Assembly: GCF_018860425.1 (NCBI RefSeq)
Contig: NZ_JAHKPI010000015.1
Coordinates: 482,141 to 546,140 of the forward strand
Direction: 5' to 3'
DNA from: Marinobacter sp. F3R08
GTDB taxonomy: Bacteria; Pseudomonadota; Gammaproteobacteria; Pseudomonadales; Oleiphilaceae
Length of the DNA stretch: 64,000 nucleotides
Shown: positions 60,668 through 64,000 of the stretch, piece by piece
How positions within the stretch are numbered: the first letter of the stretch is position 1
Layout: each line of letters opens with the position of its first letter
Position numbers and translations under genes: made by a program
The notes under the pieces: generated by a model
The model's input: only the letters and a program-made list of their open reading frames with translations
The model's database searches: none
Told to the model about the DNA's origin: nothing

Positions 60668-62302
60668 ATGAAAAAACACCGTTCCATTCGCTTTTTGCTT
60701 CTGGCAGCACTCGCGGCAGGTTTCTTGCTGATTCTGGTATTTTCTGTGCTTTACAGTGCTGATTCGCAACGTGACCACATGGAAGAATTCAGTCAACGGT
60801 ATGTCGGTGGGTTGGCAAAGTCTTATTTCGACGGGCTGAATACCATGATGGTGACCGGCACGATTGCTAACCGCGAAGTTCTCCGTGACAAGGTAATGGC
60901 GCCGGCGGATGTGCTGGATGTGAGGGTGATTCGCAGTGACCATCTGAATCGCACCTTCGGGGTCGGCAATGCCTCGGAGCAGGAAAGAGAGCCCCGGGAT
61001 GAGAAAGCGCTGGCGGGAGAGAGAGTCGAGTCTTATTCGAGTAACGAAGACGGTCGGGTGTACACACTGATTGAGCCGGTGATTGCAAGGGCGAACTATC
61101 AGGGGGTGAACTGTCTGGGCTGCCATCAGGCGAACGAAGGGGACGTGCTTGGCGCTATTCGCGTGGAGTACTCACTGGCTGAGAGCGATGCTCGTCTGCA
61201 TCAACAATTGCTGACCAGTGGTAGCATCCAGGTGGCCATCTTTGCTGCGGTGTTTTTCCTGATGGCAGCAGTACTGAGCCGATTGGTGTTCTCGCGTTTA
61301 CGGCGACTCCACGACCGTATGGACGAAATTTCCAGTAACTCGGATCTGACCATCGAGCTGGACGTTACGCGCAATGATGAAATCGGCTCTGTCTCACATG
61401 CTTTTAATCGAATGATGGCGAAGATTCGTGAAAGCATGAATACGGTGATGGATAACGCCGAACGGGTTGAGCAGGCTGCCAGAAGCATTGCCGGTAAAGC
61501 CGACACGACGGAAAGGGAGGTGTTGGATCAGCGTGATAATACCGATCAGGTGGCCAGCGCCACCACCGAAATGGCGGCGTCTGCGGTTCAGGTCCGGGAA
61601 AATGCCGTGCACACGACCCGGAAGTCTGCGGACACGGCGGAATCGGCCTGCAAGGGAGAGAGTTTGACCCGTGAGGCGGTGGAAGGTATCGAAGCGCTGA
61701 ATAGTGAAGTTCAGAAGGGTGCTCATCGAATTGAACGCCTGGATCAGCGCACCGGCCAGATGTCGGATATGCTGGAAGTGATCTCCAGTATTGCCGACCA
61801 GACCAACCTGCTGGCCCTCAACGCGGCCATTGAGGCAGCAAGGGCCGGAGAGCAGGGGCGCGGCTTCTCGGTGGTTGCCGATGAGGTGCGGGCGCTTGCT
61901 TCGCGAACCCAGCACTCCACGGAGGAGATTCGGCAAACGATCAATGGACTGAGGAGCGAAGTGGCCGATTGTGTGGCCATTATGAATCATGCTTCGAAGA
62001 AGGCCGGGCTTCAGGTCTCTGCCATCCTGACCGTGGAGTCGGAGCTGCAGGATATTGCTGCTGCCGTTCGGGAGATTACAGAGCTCAATCAGGAGATGGA
62101 AAGCGCGGCAAACGAGCAGAGCGATGTCGCTGAGTCCATCAATCAGAACGTGATTGAAATCAGTCGCTCGGCAGAACAGACCTCCATGGATGCCAGGGAG
62201 ACCGCGGGTATAGCAGGAGACTTGCTGGCCATGGCGGAAAGTCTGAGAAAAGCCATCGAACAGTTCCGGCTCAGCCGCGATGGTCGGACACGAAAGGGTT
62301 AG
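60668..62302 (+). CDS. Methyl-accepting chemotaxis protein with periplasmic haem-c motif
   Basis: A 544-residue chemoreceptor. TM1 lies at about 8-30; the periplasmic domain (about 31-185) resembles the Tll0287/DUF3365 type and contains CLGCH at residues 149-153, the CxxCH covalent haem-c attachment motif. TM2 is at about 186-207, followed by HAMP (about 210-260), a long coiled coil and the signalling hairpin with EAARAGEQGRGFSVVADEVRALA. No CheB/CheR tether pentapeptide is seen at the end. The likely stimulus is redox state, oxygen or NO sensed through haem. ATG 60668 is preceded by a hairpin rather than a clear ribosome site. Its stop overlaps the opposite metallo-hydrolase gene by 32 bp. 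Confidence 0.92.
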   Translation: MKKHRSIRFLLLAALAAGFLLILVFSVLYSADSQRDHMEEFSQRYVGGLAKSYFDGLNTMMVTGTIANREVLRDKVMAPADVLDVRVIRSDHLNRTFGVGNASEQEREPRDEKALAGERVESYSSNEDGRVYTLIEPVIARANYQGVNCLGCHQANEGDVLGAIRVEYSLAESDARLHQQLLTSGSIQVAIFAAVFFLMAAVLSRLVFSRLRRLHDRMDEISSNSDLTIELDVTRNDEIGSVSHAFNRMMAKIRESMNTVMDNAERVEQAARSIAGKADTTEREVLDQRDNTDQVASATTEMAASAVQVRENAVHTTRKSADTAESACKGESLTREAVEGIEALNSEVQKGAHRIERLDQRTGQMSDMLEVISSIADQTNLLALNAAIEAARAGEQGRGFSVVADEVRALASRTQHSTEEIRQTINGLRSEVADCVAIMNHASKKAGLQVSAILTVESELQDIAAAVREITELNQEMESAANEQSDVAESINQNVIEISRSAEQTSMDARETAGIAGDLLAMAESLRKAIEQFRLSRDGRTRKG

Positions 62303-62918
62303 TGGTGCGCTCCTGACCAAAGGTCGACATAGGTCCGTGTCCGGGAATGAATGCAACGTCATCCCCTAACGGGAACAGATGTTCGCGAATTGAACGGATC
62401 AGTGTTGCGTGGTCTCCTTTAGGAAAGTCAGTGCGACCGATAGATCCGTGGAAGAGCACATCGCCCACCAGTGCCAGACCAGACTCCCTGTGATAAAAAA
62501 CCACATGGCCCGGAGTATGCCCGGGACAGTGCAGCACCTCCAGGGTCTGATTACCCAGAGTGACCCGCTGGCCATCTTCCAGCCAGCGATCGGGAGTGAA
62601 GACTTCCGGTGTCGGAAACCCGAACATCTGGGCTTGCTGGGGCAGGCCTACAATCCAGAAATTGTCGTCTTTGTGCGGTCCTTCCACGGGGATGCCCAGT
62701 ATCTTTGACAACTCGGCAGTGCCGCCGGCGTGATCAATGTGGGCGTGGGTTAGCAGAATCTTCTCGACGCTTACACCTTCTGAATCCACGGCGGCGCGGA
62801 TCCGGTCGAGATCACCGCCGGGATCGACAACGGCGGCTTTGCCAGTTTCCTCGCACCAGATCAGCGAGCAGTTCTGCTGGAAAGGAGTGACCGGGATGAC
62901 TCTATACTTCAGTGACAT
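62271..62918 (-). CDS. MBL-fold hydrolase (YcbL/GloC-like glyoxalase II type)
   Basis: A 215-residue metallo-beta-lactamase-fold protein. THAHIDHAGG gives the HxHxDH metal motif, HCPGHTPGH the next histidine, and VGDVLFHGSIGRTDFPKGD the bridging Asp and following segment; IPGHGP supplies the last His. Of the two E. coli-type glyoxalase II families it resembles the short YcbL/GloC type. It would hydrolyse S-lactoylglutathione, the product of the GloA encoded at 24992-25432, or another thioester. Start at 62918 rather than an upstream in-frame ATG, by family length. It overlaps the chemoreceptor 3' end by 32 bp on opposite strands. Confidence 0.92.
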   Translation of the reverse strand: MSLKYRVIPVTPFQQNCSLIWCEETGKAAVVDPGGDLDRIRAAVDSEGVSVEKILLTHAHIDHAGGTAELSKILGIPVEGPHKDDNFWIVGLPQQAQMFGFPTPEVFTPDRWLEDGQRVTLGNQTLEVLHCPGHTPGHVVFYHRESGLALVGDVLFHGSIGRTDFPKGDHATLIRSIREHLFPLGDDVAFIPGHGPMSTFGQERTTNPFVSDHRG

Positions 62919-62959
62919 ACGCTTTCTCGAAAACAGAACAGAGGGTTTGGCTCGGAAGT

Positions 62960-63634
62960 TTACCACGCCAACCAGATAACATGGCGGGCGCCTTTGCCGG
63001 GACGCAGGGCCCTCACAGTGACAGGCTCGACGGCAAAGCCGGCACGTCGGAGTCTCTCGGTAAACGCGTGTTCCGGGCCTGCTGACCAGTAGGCGAGGAT
63101 GCCGTCTGGTCGAAGGGCTCTCTGGGCTGCCGCAATACCTTCCGGTGAATAGATCCAGTTGTTTTCCTTGCGCGTTAAGCCTTCGGGGCCGTTATCGACA
63201 TCCAGAAGGATGGCATCCCATTCACTGTCACTGGTTCTGAGTAGCTCAGCGACATCACCAATGTGCACGCGGGCTCGGGGATCGGTCAGCGGATTTCCGG
63301 CGGCTGCGCCCAAGGGCCCGCGATTCCAGGTTTCCACCTCGGGAACCAGTTCAGCCACTGTCACCTGCGCCTCGTCACCCAGAGTGGCCAGCGCAGCTGC
63401 CAAGGTGAAGCCCATACCCAGCCCACCGATCAGGACTTGGGGTGCGGGTTGATCGGTAATTCGTTCGCATGCCAGGGTGGCCAGGGCATCTTCCGAGCCG
63501 TGGATCCGGCTGTTCATCAATTCACCAGTGGTGCCGGCGATCTTGATGGAGAACTCCTCGTTGCGCTGTAAGAGGCGTAACTGGGTTCCTTTGCCGGGGA
63601 TGATTGCAGTGCCGATTTCGGTGAAGCGGGCCAT
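62960..63634 (-). CDS. Spermidine synthase-like Rossmann methyltransferase-fold protein
   Basis: A 224-residue protein of the spermidine synthase superfamily. The nucleotide-binding loop is VLIGGLGMGFTLAAALATLG, an Asp-containing GDVAEL segment follows, and DAILLDVDNGPEG occupies the position of the aspartate motif of spermidine synthases. It lacks the N-terminal beta domain of authentic SpeE, so it may use a methyl donor rather than decarboxylated SAM; the reaction is unassigned. It lies upstream of the MBL gene with 41 nt between, probably one transcript. Confidence 0.85.
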   Translation of the reverse strand: MARFTEIGTAIIPGKGTQLRLLQRNEEFSIKIAGTTGELMNSRIHGSEDALATLACERITDQPAPQVLIGGLGMGFTLAAALATLGDEAQVTVAELVPEVETWNRGPLGAAAGNPLTDPRARVHIGDVAELLRTSDSEWDAILLDVDNGPEGLTRKENNWIYSPEGIAAAQRALRPDGILAYWSAGPEHAFTERLRRAGFAVEPVTVRALRPGKGARHVIWLAW

Positions 63635-64000
63635 TTCAGGTTCCGGGTTGAGAGCTGGGCCGGCAGTTTAACCTGCTTCATTCACGGTGAAAATAAAACC
63701 CTTGGGCAAGGTGGAAGCCGCCCCAGTCGCTTAACAGAAAGTAGGTAAAGCCCTGGCTTGGCCCATGAGTCCCGGTGTCCGTATTTACGCCTAGCCGCTT
63801 ATCGCTTCCTATTCTCTTATCCTCCAGCTTCGGCTACTCTGGGTTTTAATAGACGTTTTCTAATCGGTTAATTATCCATGACGTTGTCTCATTTTGCCGC
63901 GCGTTCTTCTGGTCGGACTCCATTGTCTGATGCATTCGCGCGTCTTGCCGTTTTCCACTCTTTTCGCTGAATTCGCCGAATGACTCGCCGAATTCGGCGA
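63635..64000. other. Right-edge region without a recognisable gene
   Basis: No gene could be supported here. The first bases hold the 5' region of the spermidine-synthase-like gene. The rest is low in coding signal and includes a 16-bp palindrome, TCGCCGAATTCGGCGA, at 63985-64000, with a related degenerate copy (GAATTCGCCGAATG) just before it. A 30-codon frame starting at ATG 63879 has no family resemblance. The region may be the flank of a repeat or of a gene that continues beyond the window. Confidence 0.6.

Noticed and set aside
61394..62362. A long minus-strand open frame opposite the chemoreceptor
   Set aside because: It mirrors the coiled-coil of the receptor and has no domain; the receptor is certain.
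63720..63880. Possible integron attC core (GCTTAAC near 63728 and GTTAATT near 63863)
   Set aside because: The right core does not match GTTRRRY and no integrase or cassette-type imperfect repeat pairing was found.
63879..63971. A 30-codon frame starting at ATG 63879
   Set aside because: Too short, no Shine-Dalgarno, no recognisable product.

Overview
The window looks like a chromosomal segment of a marine, GC-moderate gammaproteobacterium, most probably Marinobacter or a close relative. Evidence is the Pseudomonas-like order map-glnD-dapC-ArsC-like-dapD-dapE-slyX, divergent from rpsB-tsf-pyrH-frr-uppS-cdsA-dxr-rseP-bamA-skp-lpxD-fabZ-lpxA-lpxB-rnhB. A VolA-type surface lipase and a glucosylglycerate solute cluster fit the same habitat. 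The assignment rests on gene order and protein resemblance only; no search was run. I see no prophage, insertion sequence, integron or CRISPR array.

Layout. 1-1297 (minus): start of an inactive-transglutaminase/7TM gene (cut by the window edge) behind a retropepsin-like zinc-protease-family lipoprotein. 1445-6968: a small unknown gene, rmuC, an exported TPR-like protein, an AraC regulator and a divergent AMACR-type CaiB/BaiF gene. 7071-12649: two very large lipoproteins, a penicillin-acylase-family enzyme and a VolA-like lipase, convergent on one shared terminator. 12956-16963: enoyl-CoA hydratase, class I fumarase, SelO. 17040-21779: a four-gene operon for glucosylglycerate (glycerate kinase, HAD phosphatase, GpgS-type glucosyltransferase, GH13_18 phosphorylase). 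21881-28324: two MDR oxidoreductases, a DUF1853 protein, glyoxalase I, a Clp-N/P-loop protein with an overlapping small partner, a membrane-anchored cold-shock protein, slyX. 28390-35585 (minus): lysine/DAP synthesis with glnD and map. 35841-50492 (plus): translation factors, undecaprenyl-PP, phospholipid, isoprenoid, outer-membrane assembly and lipid A genes, largely in tight or overlapping arrangement. 50562-50638: an initiator tRNA with its own promoter and terminator. 50892-56261: an FN3-like lipoprotein and a convergent OmpR-type regulator / FecR-LysM protein / CHASE2 histidine kinase operon. 56374-63634: topoisomerase III, bolA, a YciO-family gene, an unknown gene, a chemoreceptor with a periplasmic haem-c motif, a YcbL-type metallo-hydrolase and a spermidine-synthase-like protein.

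How the genes work together. The 35.8-50.5 kb block links protein-synthesis factors to envelope building: UppS and CdsA supply lipid carriers and phospholipid precursors, Dxr feeds UppS, BamA and Skp assemble outer-membrane proteins, RseP transmits envelope stress, and LpxD/FabZ/LpxA/LpxB build lipid A. The map-glnD-dap block links nitrogen sensing and peptidoglycan/lysine precursor supply. The 17-22 kb operon encodes both synthesis and phosphorolytic breakdown of one compatible solute, so it reads as a complete make-and-reclaim cycle. The most interesting less-understood pieces are that cycle, the CHASE2/FecR/regulator trio, the Clp-N protein lacking the usual Walker B glutamate, the haem-c chemoreceptor, the membrane-tethered cold-shock protein and a 48-nt near-perfect palindrome before pyrH.
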